NCBI GenBank assembly: GCA_965227215.1
Contig: OZ245729.1
Coordinates: forward strand, 248,001-312,000
Source of the DNA: Gracilimonas sp965227215
Lineage (GTDB): Bacteria > Bacteroidota > Rhodothermia > Balneolales > Balneolaceae
Direction: 5' to 3'
Length of the DNA stretch: 64,000 nucleotides
The notes below the pieces were generated by a model that saw only the letters and a list, made by a program, of their open reading frames with translations, made no database searches and was not told where the DNA came from. Position numbers and translations under genes: made by a program. Of the stretch, positions 54,346 through 63,348 are shown one piece after another (positions within the stretch are counted from its first letter, which is position 1; each line of letters opens with the position of its first letter).

Positions 54346-56310
54346 TTAGTCCGGCTCAATACTCACAAACCGCTCGATATTCCGTGACATCTCGATCCGT
54401 GTTACCAGAGATTTAACGATTCTTTTGTATAGCTCTGTACCCAGAACTTTGTCCTCTATGCCGGCATCAATGTTTGGATTGTCATTCACTTCGATCACAT
54501 ACACCTTGTCTCCCAGCATTTTCAGGTCAACGCCATAAAGTCCGTCTCCCATCAGTGAAGCTGCTTTGGTAGCCGTCTTAAGAACTTTTGGGGGTACTTC
54601 ATGCATTGGTATCGTTAAAGCTTCTCCAGACTGATCTTTCTTAGACCCTTTCCAGTTATAAATCTGCCAGTGTCCCTTTGCCATAAAATATTTACATGTA
54701 AATAAAGGCTGATTATCCAGAACTCCTACTCTCCAATCGAAATCAGATGGGAGAAATTCCTGGCCAATCACCAAATCAGATGACTTAAATAAACGTTGCA
54801 GAGACTCTTCCATCCCCTGCGCATCTTTCACTTTGGTTACGCCTAAGGAAAAAGCACTGTCCGGCTGCTTCAGGATCATCGGGTATTTAAGGCCGGCCAA
54901 TTCCTTCGGTTTCAGCGCGCCCTTATAAAAAACGATGGTTTCGGGAGTAGGGATGTTGTTCACCTTCAGACGTTCGTGAAGATATATTTTATTAGAGCAT
55001 CTCAGTATTGACCAAGGATCATCTATAACCGCCAACCCCTCGGCGTAGGCTTTTCGGGAAAACTGGTAGGTGTAATTATTCACATTGGTGGTTTCCCGGA
55101 TGAACAGAGCGTCAAACTCGGAAAGCCTATTGTAATCGGCCTTGGTGATATATTCGGTATAAATGTCGAGTTTGTCGGCAGCCTCTTCAATTTTCTTCAA
55201 AGCCCTTTTGTTTGACGGAGGGTTCTCTTCCCCGGGATTCACAAGTATAGCCAGGTAGTATTTATAGTTTTGTAGTTTGGTACGTTGAAACCGTTTGGTT
55301 TCGAAATACTGCCTGGCAAAATCCTGTATATAATCCTGTTCATCAGCGGGTACTTTGTTCATACTTAGCGGTACAATTCGTTTAATGTCCCATCGGTTTG
55401 TTTTTATGAAATGAACTTGAAACAAGGGAGATTCAAACATTTGATACAAACTCTGCCCCAGTAGTTTATAGACTTTATCTATGGTTTGACCGAAGTACAC
55501 ATTCAAAACAAATTTACGCTCACCATATTTATCCAATGCCTTCTGAATAGACTCATCAATATCATCAGCTATAGCGCGGATCACTCCCACATCCTGAAAG
55601 TCCCGAATGGTCGTCACATTAGGAATAGCTCGGTGAGCCCGAGCCGAGGCCAACAGCGAAACATAGTAGCCAAAACTCTGATACTTATAGGAATTACAGA
55701 GGTTAAATACCCTGAGCGGCCGATCTGCAAACCGTTTATTATTAGCAGTGTACTCTTTGGCAGAAACCACTTCAACATTGGTAAGTTGAAGCTTCCAGAT
55801 TTTGGGGTTGTCTACTACAATAACATTCGAAATACGTGTTTTACTCTCCGGTTGAGGGAGTTTCCAAACCATTCTCAGAGCGTCTTTACCCTCTTCATAG
55901 TAATCGGTTAGCAGTTCAGTTGCATCGAATCCTGCCTTTCTATACCAATCGATAAGCTTTCGGTCATCCGCATAAGCTTCCAGAGAAATCCGTTCTGCCC
56001 CTTTTTCAGCAGCTATCTTATGTGCGTGACTGAGCAAAAAATTACCCATACCCTGACCCTGGTAATCCGGATCTACAACAATAGAAAAAATTCGGATAGT
56101 CTTTTTATACAGATACAATATCAGACTTCCTACAGGTATGGGGCCATCGGGACTAATCGTTTCGGCAATCCAAACCTGCTGAAAAGTGCTTCTAAGACTT
56201 AATTCGAGCGTTCGTTTTGGACTTTGTTGAAAGTAAGGGAAAGCTGTTTGTTCAAGCTTTAACAAAAGATCGAGGTCATCAAACCGGGAACTTCTGATTG
56301 ATATATCCAT
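54346..56310 (-). CDS. GNAT acetyltransferase - RimK-like ATP-grasp fusion
   Basis: 654 residues. Residues 1-150 form a GNAT N-acetyltransferase with the acetyl-CoA motif YQGQGMGNFLL (about 83-93) and the YRKAGFD strand. A linker leads to an RLAN-type domain (about 160-340, RimK-like N-terminal family) and an ATP-grasp ligase (about 400-640: MILKQPDSAFSLG, then YVIEVNDNPNID with the metal-binding residues). ATP-grasp enzymes of this sort ligate an amino acid or carboxylate to an amine; the substrate is unknown. Both catalytic halves look intact. It ends nine bases from the convergent bshB1 stop. Confidence 0.85.
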   Translation of the reverse strand: MDISIRSSRFDDLDLLLKLEQTAFPYFQQSPKRTLELSLRSTFQQVWIAETISPDGPIPVGSLILYLYKKTIRIFSIVVDPDYQGQGMGNFLLSHAHKIAAEKGAERISLEAYADDRKLIDWYRKAGFDATELLTDYYEEGKDALRMVWKLPQPESKTRISNVIVVDNPKIWKLQLTNVEVVSAKEYTANNKRFADRPLRVFNLCNSYKYQSFGYYVSLLASARAHRAIPNVTTIRDFQDVGVIRAIADDIDESIQKALDKYGERKFVLNVYFGQTIDKVYKLLGQSLYQMFESPLFQVHFIKTNRWDIKRIVPLSMNKVPADEQDYIQDFARQYFETKRFQRTKLQNYKYYLAILVNPGEENPPSNKRALKKIEEAADKLDIYTEYITKADYNRLSEFDALFIRETTNVNNYTYQFSRKAYAEGLAVIDDPWSILRCSNKIYLHERLKVNNIPTPETIVFYKGALKPKELAGLKYPMILKQPDSAFSLGVTKVKDAQGMEESLQRLFKSSDLVIGQEFLPSDFDWRVGVLDNQPLFTCKYFMAKGHWQIYNWKGSKKDQSGEALTIPMHEVPPKVLKTATKAASLMGDGLYGVDLKMLGDKVYVIEVNDNPNIDAGIEDKVLGTELYKRIVKSLVTRIEMSRNIERFVSIEPD

Positions 56311-56341
56311 CGGATAAGCAGTTAGTTATAAACCAATTTAC

Positions 56342-56366
56342 GCTATTTTTTGATGGATAAAATAGC
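56342..56366. repeat. AT-rich perfect hairpin between suhB and the fusion gene
   Basis: GCTATTTT (56342-56349) and AAAATAGC (56359-56366) form a perfect 8-base stem with a 9-base loop. It lies 12 bases after the suhB stop on the minus strand. The composition is unusual for a terminator and its role is unclear. Confidence 0.45.
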
Positions 56367-56378
56367 CTCGAAAAAATA

Positions 56379-57188
56379 TTATCCCCTTAATTCATCCTCC
56401 TCAAAACATTCCTGAATTTCATTCATCAAAAAGGTGTGTACCGATGCGTTACCCGCTATTATTCTCTGCCCGAACAGCCAGTCATCTTCTCCTCTCCAGT
56501 CGGTAACAACACCTCCTGCTTCTTTGATGATGAGCACACCGGCAGCTACATCCCACGGACTAAGCCCGTATTCATAGAACCCTTCGAACCTACCGCATGC
56601 AACATTGCATAAGTCCCATGCAGCCGAACCCGGTCGCCTGACACCGTGTGTTTTCTCCATCATTCGCTTAAACAGCTTCAGGTAATTATCCACCAGCTTC
56701 AGGTTACTGTATGGAAACCCGGTTCCAATCAATGATGAAGAAGGGTCTTCATTCTGTGAAATCCAGATTCGTTCCCCATTCAGATATGCACCTCCCCCTT
56801 CCGTTGCGGTAAATAGTTCATCGTTTGCCACTTCATACACCAAACCTATCTTAGGCTCCCTGTTTTCCCATAAGGCAATGGAAATGCAGTAAACCGGAAA
56901 GGAATGAGCAAAGTTTGTGGTACCGTCGATGGGATCAATAATCCAGATACGTCCCTCCGGAATCGAAGTCTTTGCCTGCGACTCTTCAGCCAAAATATCG
57001 TCACCGGGAAAGGCTGCTTCAATGACCTCTATGATTTTCTTCTCTGAATTCACATCGGCATCAGTGACCAGGTCGTTTTTACCTTTCAGCTTTACGTCAA
57101 ATGATGTTCTTTCGGCATACTCCCTGGTGATGACTGCTGCTTCTTCAGCTGCCTGCTTGGCAACTTCCAGCTCTTTTGAATAGTTCAA
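56379..57188 (-). CDS. suhB: Inositol monophosphatase family protein (SuhB-like)
   Basis: 269 residues. Mg2+-dependent phosphatase of the IMPase family. The metal-site motifs are intact: AEES (E68/E69), IDPIDGTTNFAHSFP (D85, D88) and the late SPWDVAAGVLIIKEAGG motif. Substrates in this family range from myo-inositol phosphate to PAP-like nucleotides, so a specific substrate is not claimed. A perfect TATCTTTG box lies at 57232-57225 upstream on this strand, giving a leader of about 30 bases. Divergent from rpiB. Confidence 0.88.
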   Translation of the reverse strand: MNYSKELEVAKQAAEEAAVITREYAERTSFDVKLKGKNDLVTDADVNSEKKIIEVIEAAFPGDDILAEESQAKTSIPEGRIWIIDPIDGTTNFAHSFPVYCISIALWENREPKIGLVYEVANDELFTATEGGGAYLNGERIWISQNEDPSSSLIGTGFPYSNLKLVDNYLKLFKRMMEKTHGVRRPGSAAWDLCNVACGRFEGFYEYGLSPWDVAAGVLIIKEAGGVVTDWRGEDDWLFGQRIIAGNASVHTFLMNEIQECFEEDELRG

Positions 57189-57224
57189 TTTCTACCCTTT
57201 GGTTTTGGATTGACGAATAAAGTT

Positions 57225-57232
57225 CAAAGATA
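57225..57232 (-). promoter_or_regulatory. suhB -7 promoter box
   Basis: TATCTTTG is a perfect TAnnTTTG element 37 bases upstream of the suhB start. No good -33 TTTG is visible at the right distance, so the call rests on the -7 box alone. Confidence 0.4.
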
Positions 57233-57328
57233 GAGATTAAAATGCGGGATTTCCTTGCTCATTGCCTTTAATATCAACCAAATTTTGTGGATATTTGGAG
57301 CCAATTTCTTACCTAAATCAAAGATTTG

Positions 57329-57769
57329 ATGATCATCCCCATAGCAAGCGATCATGCCGGTTATCCCGCCAAGGAAACGGTAAAAAAAATACTGGAAGAA
57401 ATGGGACATACTCCCGTTGATTACGGCACCCATTCCGAAGATTCGGTCGATTATCCCGACTTTGCTGTTAAAGTATCTGAGCTGATAAATAGCGGCGAAC
57501 ATGAGCAGGGAATCCTGGTTTGCGGAAGCGGACAGGGTGTTTGTATGACGGCCAACAAGTATCCAAAAATCCGGGCAGGGTTAGTCTATTCACCCAAAGC
57601 AGCTGAAATGACAAGGCTGCACAACAACGCTAATGTAATGTGTTTGCCCGGCCGTGAATTGAATGAATCTGAGATTAAGGAAATTATCGAAGCCTGGTTT
57701 GCCACTGACTTTGAGGGCGGCCGCCACGAGCGACGCGTAAATAAAATCGAATCATTAACCCAAAAGTAA
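57329..57769 (+). CDS. rpiB: Ribose-5-phosphate isomerase B
   Basis: 146 residues from ATG 57329; the TTG three bases earlier is less likely. Interconverts ribose-5-phosphate and ribulose-5-phosphate. ASDHAGYPAKE at the N-terminus and the catalytic-cysteine loop VCGSGQGVCMTANK (the first Cys being the base) are typical of RpiB, and LPGRELNESEIKEI closes the fold. It lies nine bases before glyA. Confidence 0.94.
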   Translation: MIIPIASDHAGYPAKETVKKILEEMGHTPVDYGTHSEDSVDYPDFAVKVSELINSGEHEQGILVCGSGQGVCMTANKYPKIRAGLVYSPKAAEMTRLHNNANVMCLPGRELNESEIKEIIEAWFATDFEGGRHERRVNKIESLTQK

Positions 57770-57778
57770 CCGCCGCCG

Positions 57779-59077
57779 ATGAAATCTCTTCAAGAGCAAG
57801 ATGCCCAAATTTTTGACCTTCTTGAAAAAGAAACAGACCGACAGAATTACAATCTTGAACTAATTGCCTCCGAGAACTTTGCTTCCAAAGCTACCATCGC
57901 AGCTATGGGCAGCGTACTTACCAATAAATATGCAGAAGGCTATCCCGGTAAACGATATTATGGCGGTTGCGAAGTCGTGGATGATGTGGAAGAAATTGCA
58001 CGCGACCGAGCCAAAAAGCTATTCGGAGCTGACTGGGTGAATGTTCAGCCTCATTCCGGGGCAACGGCAAATGCAGCCGTTTACCTTGCCTGTATGAAGC
58101 CGGGCGAAACCCTGTTAGGCTTTGACCTTTCGCATGGCGGACATCTTACCCACGGCTCACCGGTAAACTTTTCAGGCATTAACTATAATGCAGAATTTTA
58201 TGGGGTGAACAAGGAAACCGGTCGCCTGGATATGAACATTATCCGGGATCGGGCGCTTGAAGTAAAACCCACCATGATCTCCATCGGAGCTTCAGCATAT
58301 CCGCGAGATTATGACTACGAAGCTTTCCGAAGCATTGCTGATGAAGTGGGCGCCCTGCTCTGGATGGATATGGCCCACACTGCAGGACTGATTGCAACAG
58401 GTAACTTAAATGATCCTCTTCCCCATGCGCATGTTGTCACCACTACCACACACAAAACACTGCGTGGCCCCCGTGGCGGAATGATACTGGTAGGCAAAGA
58501 CGGTGAGAATACCATCGGAGTTACTGCGGCTAAATCGGGGCGAACCAAGAATTGGGGTGAAGTATTTGATTCGGCTGTTTTCCCCGGAACTCAAGGCGGT
58601 CCGCTTATGCATGTGATTGCAGCCAAAGCCGTTTCTTTCGGAGAAGCCTTGCAGGATGATTTCAAGGAATATCAAACACAGACCCAGAAAAATGCCAAAG
58701 CCATGGCTAATAAGTTCATGGAAATGGGCTACAACCTGGTTAGTGACGGCACTGATAATCATCTGATTCTTATTGATCTCCGAAACAAAGGACTGAACGG
58801 AAAAATTGCGGAAGATGCACTTGGTAAAGCAGCCATCACGGTAAACAAGAATATGGTTCCTTTCGATACAGAAAGCCCGTTTGTGACTTCCGGTATCCGT
58901 ATTGGTTCTCCGGCTATGACTACACGTGGACTTAAAGAAGCTGAATTTGAGCAGATTGCTGTGCTGATTGACCGTGTGTTACAAAAACCGGAAGATGAGG
59001 AAACGCATAAAAAAGTAGAACAGGAAGTGCGTGACCTTTGTGATCGTTTCCCGCTCTATGATTTTGTAACCGCATAA
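57779..59077 (+). CDS. glyA: Serine hydroxymethyltransferase
   Basis: 432 residues. PLP enzyme converting serine and tetrahydrofolate to glycine and methylene-tetrahydrofolate, the methyl donor for ThyA. PLP binds K226 in THKTLRGPRGG. SENFASKATIAAMGS, NKYAEGYPGKRYYGG and DMAHTAGL are canonical. It follows rpiB closely and precedes tatC by 13 bases, suggesting an rpiB-glyA-tatC transcript. Confidence 0.97.
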   Translation: MKSLQEQDAQIFDLLEKETDRQNYNLELIASENFASKATIAAMGSVLTNKYAEGYPGKRYYGGCEVVDDVEEIARDRAKKLFGADWVNVQPHSGATANAAVYLACMKPGETLLGFDLSHGGHLTHGSPVNFSGINYNAEFYGVNKETGRLDMNIIRDRALEVKPTMISIGASAYPRDYDYEAFRSIADEVGALLWMDMAHTAGLIATGNLNDPLPHAHVVTTTTHKTLRGPRGGMILVGKDGENTIGVTAAKSGRTKNWGEVFDSAVFPGTQGGPLMHVIAAKAVSFGEALQDDFKEYQTQTQKNAKAMANKFMEMGYNLVSDGTDNHLILIDLRNKGLNGKIAEDALGKAAITVNKNMVPFDTESPFVTSGIRIGSPAMTTRGLKEAEFEQIAVLIDRVLQKPEDEETHKKVEQEVRDLCDRFPLYDFVTA

Positions 59078-59090
59078 GGCAGGAATCGAA

Positions 59091-59951
59091 TTGGAAGAAC
59101 GCCAAATCATGCAAGGTGAGCCACCCAAGGCCCAAAAACCGGCCGATCGTACCGGTACCATGTCTTTTCTCGATCACCTGGAAGAACTCCGATGGCGCAT
59201 CATAAAAGGACTGATCGGGGTTTTGGTTGGAGTGACCATCGCTTTTGTATTCTCCGATTTCTTTGTGGAGAAAGTGATGCTTGGTCCAACCCGGGCCGAC
59301 TTTTTTATGTATGATGTGCTTCGGGTGGATGCGGTCAATTTTGAGTTACAAAGTCGCCGCTTACCGGGACAGTTTTTCACCTTTTGGGGAACTCTTTTTG
59401 TGATGGGCTTCGTAATCGGGTCTCCCATTTTTATTTACCAGATATGGGCTTTTGTTGAGCCGGCATTAGAATCCAGAGAAAAGAGAAAAACATTCTTCAG
59501 CACTTTCTTCATCACATTTTTCTTTCTGTTGGGTGTAGCATTCGGGTACCTGATTTTAGTTCCCTTCGCCCTGCAGTTCTTTGCACAATTTCAGATTTCT
59601 GACATTATCCGAAACGACTTTGACATTAACGAGTATTTCAGTTCCGTTTCGATGTGGGTGGTTGCCTGTGGTATCATTTTTCAAATACCCGTGGTAAGCT
59701 ACTCACTGTCAAAAATTGGATTATTGACACCGGAGTTACTTCGGAAATACCGCAGACATTCTATTGTTTTTGCCCTGGTAATATCGGCGATGCTGACCCC
59801 ACCTGATCCCATTTCCCAGGTCCTGATTGCACTTCCTTTAACCGTTCTTTACGAAATGTCGATCTGGATTAGTCGTTATGCCATGCGGAAAAGAAAAAAG
59901 GAATTAGAAGAAGCCATAACCGGAGTTTCAGAATCAAGTTCTTCCCATTGA
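59091..59951 (+). CDS. tatC: Sec-independent translocase subunit TatC
   Basis: 286 residues if started at TTG 59091, which has AGGA (59081-59084) at the right spacing; ATG 59109 would shorten it by six residues. TatC is the signal-peptide receptor of the twin-arginine translocon. SFLDHLEELRWRIIKGL near residue 24, six membrane helices and the conserved FVEPALESREKRKTFF segment are present. An in-frame tail of about 20 charged residues follows the last helix. tatA and tatB are not nearby. Confidence 0.94.
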   Translation: MEERQIMQGEPPKAQKPADRTGTMSFLDHLEELRWRIIKGLIGVLVGVTIAFVFSDFFVEKVMLGPTRADFFMYDVLRVDAVNFELQSRRLPGQFFTFWGTLFVMGFVIGSPIFIYQIWAFVEPALESREKRKTFFSTFFITFFFLLGVAFGYLILVPFALQFFAQFQISDIIRNDFDINEYFSSVSMWVVACGIIFQIPVVSYSLSKIGLLTPELLRKYRRHSIVFALVISAMLTPPDPISQVLIALPLTVLYEMSIWISRYAMRKRKKELEEAITGVSESSSSH

Positions 59952-59967
59952 ATAATCTGCCATCTCA

Positions 59968-59999
59968 TATGGTTTTAAGCCAGCGAAGCTTTATCTTTG
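59968..59999 (+). promoter_or_regulatory. Promoter of the FKBP-like lipoprotein gene
   Basis: TATG (59968-59971), a 20-base spacer and a perfect TATCTTTG (59992-59999). The start site would be near 60006, about 63 bases before ATG 60069. Confidence 0.55.
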
Positions 60000-60068
60000 A
60001 CCAAAATAAATCGAAGGCACAATAGTTAAACAGTTATCTAACCAAACTAAGAGAATAATATCATCTCA

Positions 60069-60590
60069 ATGAATAACACCCGCTTGAAAAGCTCCATTTT
60101 AGTATCCTTCTTTCTATCACTACTCATCGTTTCCTGTGATACATCTAACACAGACCCCTTTAAACAAGACTTTTCCGATGTGCCTGATCCATTTTCTATT
60201 AAAGACCCGGTCAGTGTTGATACAACAGAATCAGGTCTCATTATTTATGTGATTGAGGAAGGATCAGGAGATATTGAAGTTATTCCTCGTGATGAAGTTT
60301 CCATTTACTATACAAAACGCTATAAAAAAGACTTGGACCAAATTATTAACAGCTCTTATGCCAACGGTGTTACAGCCCCGCGAACGACTTCAGTAACGCC
60401 TCAGAGTTCTCGTAGCGATATAGATATAATTAATGAGAGACAATTCAGAGAAGGTGTTATCGGTATGGTTGAAGGCGAAAAAAGAGTACTGGTGCTCACT
60501 CCTCCAGTATTTGGGTACTTAGGAAATTCCTACTCGTACACAAGTGAAACATTGTGGATTGACATAGAGTTGGATAGTATTACCCTCTAA
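60069..60590 (+). CDS. FKBP-like lipoprotein
   Basis: 173 residues. A lipoprotein signal with lipobox IVSC puts the acylated cysteine at C23. From about residue 58 the sequence follows an FKBP fold: VIEEGSGDIEVIPRDEVSIYYT, then a variable insert, then REGVIGMVEGEKRVLVLTPP and a closing LWIDIELDSI. Several catalytic-pocket positions of active FKBPs (Phe36-Asp37, Trp59) are not preserved, so it may lack isomerase activity. Its stop overlaps the alr stop by four bases. Confidence 0.7.
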   Translation: MNNTRLKSSILVSFFLSLLIVSCDTSNTDPFKQDFSDVPDPFSIKDPVSVDTTESGLIIYVIEEGSGDIEVIPRDEVSIYYTKRYKKDLDQIINSSYANGVTAPRTTSVTPQSSRSDIDIINERQFREGVIGMVEGEKRVLVLTPPVFGYLGNSYSYTSETLWIDIELDSITL

Positions 60591-61648
60591 GAAATATATT
60601 CCCTTTTTACTTTAGGGTGAATAGTCGTGGTGATTTCATATGGAATAGTACCTGCAATGCGAGCCCATTCTTTAGCTGACAGTTCCCCGTTTCTCAGAAT
60701 CACTACAGGTTCTCCCTGTTCAAAATAGCTATCCCTGAGATACACGGTCATATAATCCATACTAATAGTACCTAGCTGTTGAAATAACTGACCAGCTATT
60801 TCTACCTGTATCTTCCCGCTCAGTGTTCTGAACACGCCGTCAGCATAGCCAACAGGAATGGTACCCAACCAGCCATCCTCCGGGGCTTTCCATCGGCTGC
60901 CATAGCCAACAGCATCCCCTTTCTTGAGCTTTTTTACCTGAACCAAATGGGAAACCCATTTTACAGCAGGTTCCAAATCTTTTATTTGAGTTTTTCCGGG
61001 TGCATATCCATATAAACAAACACCGGGGCGCACGGCATCAAAATACGTTCCATGATCGCCAAAGAAGAAAATAGCTCCGCTGTTGCAAGTATGTGTCATT
61101 AATTGATCTGGAAATAGCGGACGAATAGACTTAAATGTTTCCAGTTGTTGAAGTACTCTTTCATGGCCGGGATCATCTGAGTTGGCAAAATGCGTGAAAA
61201 TACCGGTGTAGTTCAGCTTGTCAAATTCCTTCATTTTTTCTCTGGCACTTTCAGCATCTTCGGGCAGAATACCCAGCCGAAACATGCCGGTATCAAAATG
61301 AATGTGACATTCGGTATTATCTTCAAGCCGATCAAAAACAGACAAGTCTGAGATGCTGGCTGTTATATCAAACTCTGTGTATAAATGCTCGCTTCCCAGA
61401 GGCGGAATCTCAAATACGAGAATGGGTTTTTTAATGCCTGATTCTCTGAGCTCAATGGCCTCAACCAGTTTGGCTACACAAAAATAATCTACCTGTTCTT
61501 CAATGTGATGAGCTACAGGAACAGCTCCATGACCATAGGCGTCGTCTTTAACCACAGCCATTTTTTTAACGTTTTTCCCTACCTGATCAGAAATTACATC
61601 TAAGTTGTGAGCAATTCGGGAAAGATCTACGTACAGAGTTGATGACAA
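60587..61648 (-). CDS. alr: Alanine racemase
   Basis: 353 residues. PLP enzyme making D-alanine for peptidoglycan. The PLP lysine is K34 in VVKDDAYGHGA, and the GYGSRWKAP and IPVGYADGVFR segments supply the phosphate- and substrate-binding residues, with DYMTVYL near the end. It follows the PYROXD2-like gene by nine bases on the minus strand. D-alanine supply fits the peptidoglycan synthase encoded earlier in the window, but no link beyond pathway is shown. Confidence 0.95.
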   Translation of the reverse strand: MSSTLYVDLSRIAHNLDVISDQVGKNVKKMAVVKDDAYGHGAVPVAHHIEEQVDYFCVAKLVEAIELRESGIKKPILVFEIPPLGSEHLYTEFDITASISDLSVFDRLEDNTECHIHFDTGMFRLGILPEDAESAREKMKEFDKLNYTGIFTHFANSDDPGHERVLQQLETFKSIRPLFPDQLMTHTCNSGAIFFFGDHGTYFDAVRPGVCLYGYAPGKTQIKDLEPAVKWVSHLVQVKKLKKGDAVGYGSRWKAPEDGWLGTIPVGYADGVFRTLSGKIQVEIAGQLFQQLGTISMDYMTVYLRDSYFEQGEPVVILRNGELSAKEWARIAGTIPYEITTTIHPKVKREYIS

Positions 61649-61657
61649 TGATTTACC

Positions 61658-63262
61658 TCAGCTAAATGAAAAGAATTTCTTTTTGTTGTTTTTCAGGATT
61701 ACCTGAGCGGCGTTATGCCCCGCAGCTCCAAACACCCCACCTCCGGGATGGCAGGAAGCACTGGCCAAATATAAATTTTTGATGGGAGTTTCGTACTGAC
61801 TCATTTCCGGAATCGGGCGAAACATGAACATTTGATCGAAACTCATCTCCACATGCATCACGTTTCCATTCAGAAGCCCGTGTTTACGTTCAATATCCAG
61901 CGGTGACTGTATGTACCAATCAATCAGTTTACCCTTCATGTTCGGCGCGTAGTCGGTGACTACATCATAAATTTTTTGGGCTTCCCGCTCTCTGATATCA
62001 TCCCAATGCAATCCATTCGCCAGTTCGTAGGAGTGCCACTGTGCCCAGGCAAACAGGGTATGCTTTCCATCTTTAGCCACATCCGGGTCAATTTTGGAAA
62101 ACGTCATACAAAGTACTGCCGGTTTTTCGGGGGGAAGTTTCTTGGTGTAATCTCCGATGGCATTGTTCATGTACTGAACGGAAGGCGCCAAAAGCTGTAT
62201 ACCATTATGGATGTGAGAATCGCCCGGTGCGGCAGAATAGTCCGGTAATTCTTCAACTGCACACCGAATAACCATCCCGAAGCCATTTCCCACGTTAATA
62301 TCCTCCACCTTTTTGAACATGGAGTCGTCTAAATGCTCTCGGCCAACCATTTTCATCATCGTGGTTTGCACATGGGCATTAGAGACAATGGTATCCGCTT
62401 TGAATTTTTCCCCGTTTTCCGTTCGTACTCCGATCGCTTTTCCATTTTCAATCAGGATTTTCTCGATGGGATGATTGGCCTTTACCTCCCCATCATGAGC
62501 CTCAATCATATTCTTCATGGCTTGGGTAAGCATCCCGCTTCCTCCTCTGGGATGCTTGGCTCCGCTTTCATGCAGCATCGACTGCCAACCAGCAAAATCG
62601 CCGGTAGCAGAATGATCGGGAAGCGGACCGGATTGCGCCGCAAACCAAAGGATGGCTGCCTTCATATACGGGCTGTCAAAGGCATCATCCACCACCTTTC
62701 CATAGCTGGATAAGATTTTTTGAAGTCCGGCTGCCTGTTCGCCTTTTCTGAACATGGCCCCGTCTTTAATTTGGGCTTTGGTCATCTCAGCCATTATGCT
62801 TCCAGTTGAAGGCTTCGTCATAAATGCCTTCAGAACTCCCTTGTTAATCTTCCCCCAGAATTTGATGAACTCTTTGTAATTCTCAACATCTTCCGGTGCT
62901 ACTTTTGAGATGGACTCCAGCGTTCTGTCTACATCTTTCCAAAAATGAATTACCCCTTTACCGGTAGGTACCGGATATGACATAATCGGATCCATATCGA
63001 TGTACTCGAGGCCGAATTTGGTAAGTTCTAAGTCTTCCAGTATTCCCGTTTGGTGAATCATAATATGAACAGAAGACCCTACATCCATCCGAAACCCATT
63101 TGGGTTTTCCGGAGACTGAAACATGGTCTCTGTTCTCACTGCGCCCCCAATGGTTGAATCGCGCTCAAGCACTAAAACCTTGTATCCATTTTTTGCAAGG
63201 TAGCAGCCCGTAACCAAGCCGTTATGCCCCGATCCGATGATAATAGCGTCATATTTTTTCAT
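61658..63262 (-). CDS. Phytoene desaturase / PYROXD2-like FAD-dependent oxidoreductase
   Basis: 534 residues from ATG 63262. A TTG at 63271 is in frame but falls inside the -7 promoter box, so the ATG is preferred. The N-terminal FAD motif is IIGSGHNGLVTGCYLAKNGYKVLVLERD, followed by GGAVRTE; the C-terminus has LYLASASCHPGGGVFGAAGHNAA, an FAD-binding motif typical of CrtI and PYROXD2. PYROXD2-like proteins are not clearly carotenoid enzymes, and no crt gene is nearby, so the substrate is open. Confidence 0.85.
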   Translation of the reverse strand: MKKYDAIIIGSGHNGLVTGCYLAKNGYKVLVLERDSTIGGAVRTETMFQSPENPNGFRMDVGSSVHIMIHQTGILEDLELTKFGLEYIDMDPIMSYPVPTGKGVIHFWKDVDRTLESISKVAPEDVENYKEFIKFWGKINKGVLKAFMTKPSTGSIMAEMTKAQIKDGAMFRKGEQAAGLQKILSSYGKVVDDAFDSPYMKAAILWFAAQSGPLPDHSATGDFAGWQSMLHESGAKHPRGGSGMLTQAMKNMIEAHDGEVKANHPIEKILIENGKAIGVRTENGEKFKADTIVSNAHVQTTMMKMVGREHLDDSMFKKVEDINVGNGFGMVIRCAVEELPDYSAAPGDSHIHNGIQLLAPSVQYMNNAIGDYTKKLPPEKPAVLCMTFSKIDPDVAKDGKHTLFAWAQWHSYELANGLHWDDIREREAQKIYDVVTDYAPNMKGKLIDWYIQSPLDIERKHGLLNGNVMHVEMSFDQMFMFRPIPEMSQYETPIKNLYLASASCHPGGGVFGAAGHNAAQVILKNNKKKFFSFS

Positions 63263-63268
63263 AGAAGA

Positions 63269-63298
63269 CAAAGATAAAATGAATTGCTTGAAAGCAAA
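63269..63298 (-). promoter_or_regulatory. Consensus promoter of the PYROXD2-like gene
   Basis: On the minus strand TTTG (63298-63295), an 18-base spacer and TATCTTTG (63276-63269) are a perfect match to the Bacteroidota primary promoter. The ATG lies six bases downstream of the -7 box, so the mRNA should be leaderless. Confidence 0.75.
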
Positions 63299-63348
63299 GA
63301 ATTTTTAAGTTACACAAACTGATTAATCATTCTATTAATTCACTGTTT

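Noticed and set aside
61658..63262. Carotenoid biosynthesis gene (crtI)
   Set aside because: Fold and motifs fit CrtI, but length, the PYROXD2-like pattern and absence of other crt genes argue against a specific carotenoid role.
63263..63271. TTG start for the PYROXD2-like gene
   Set aside because: It lies inside the perfect TATCTTTG promoter box, so it would not be transcribed.
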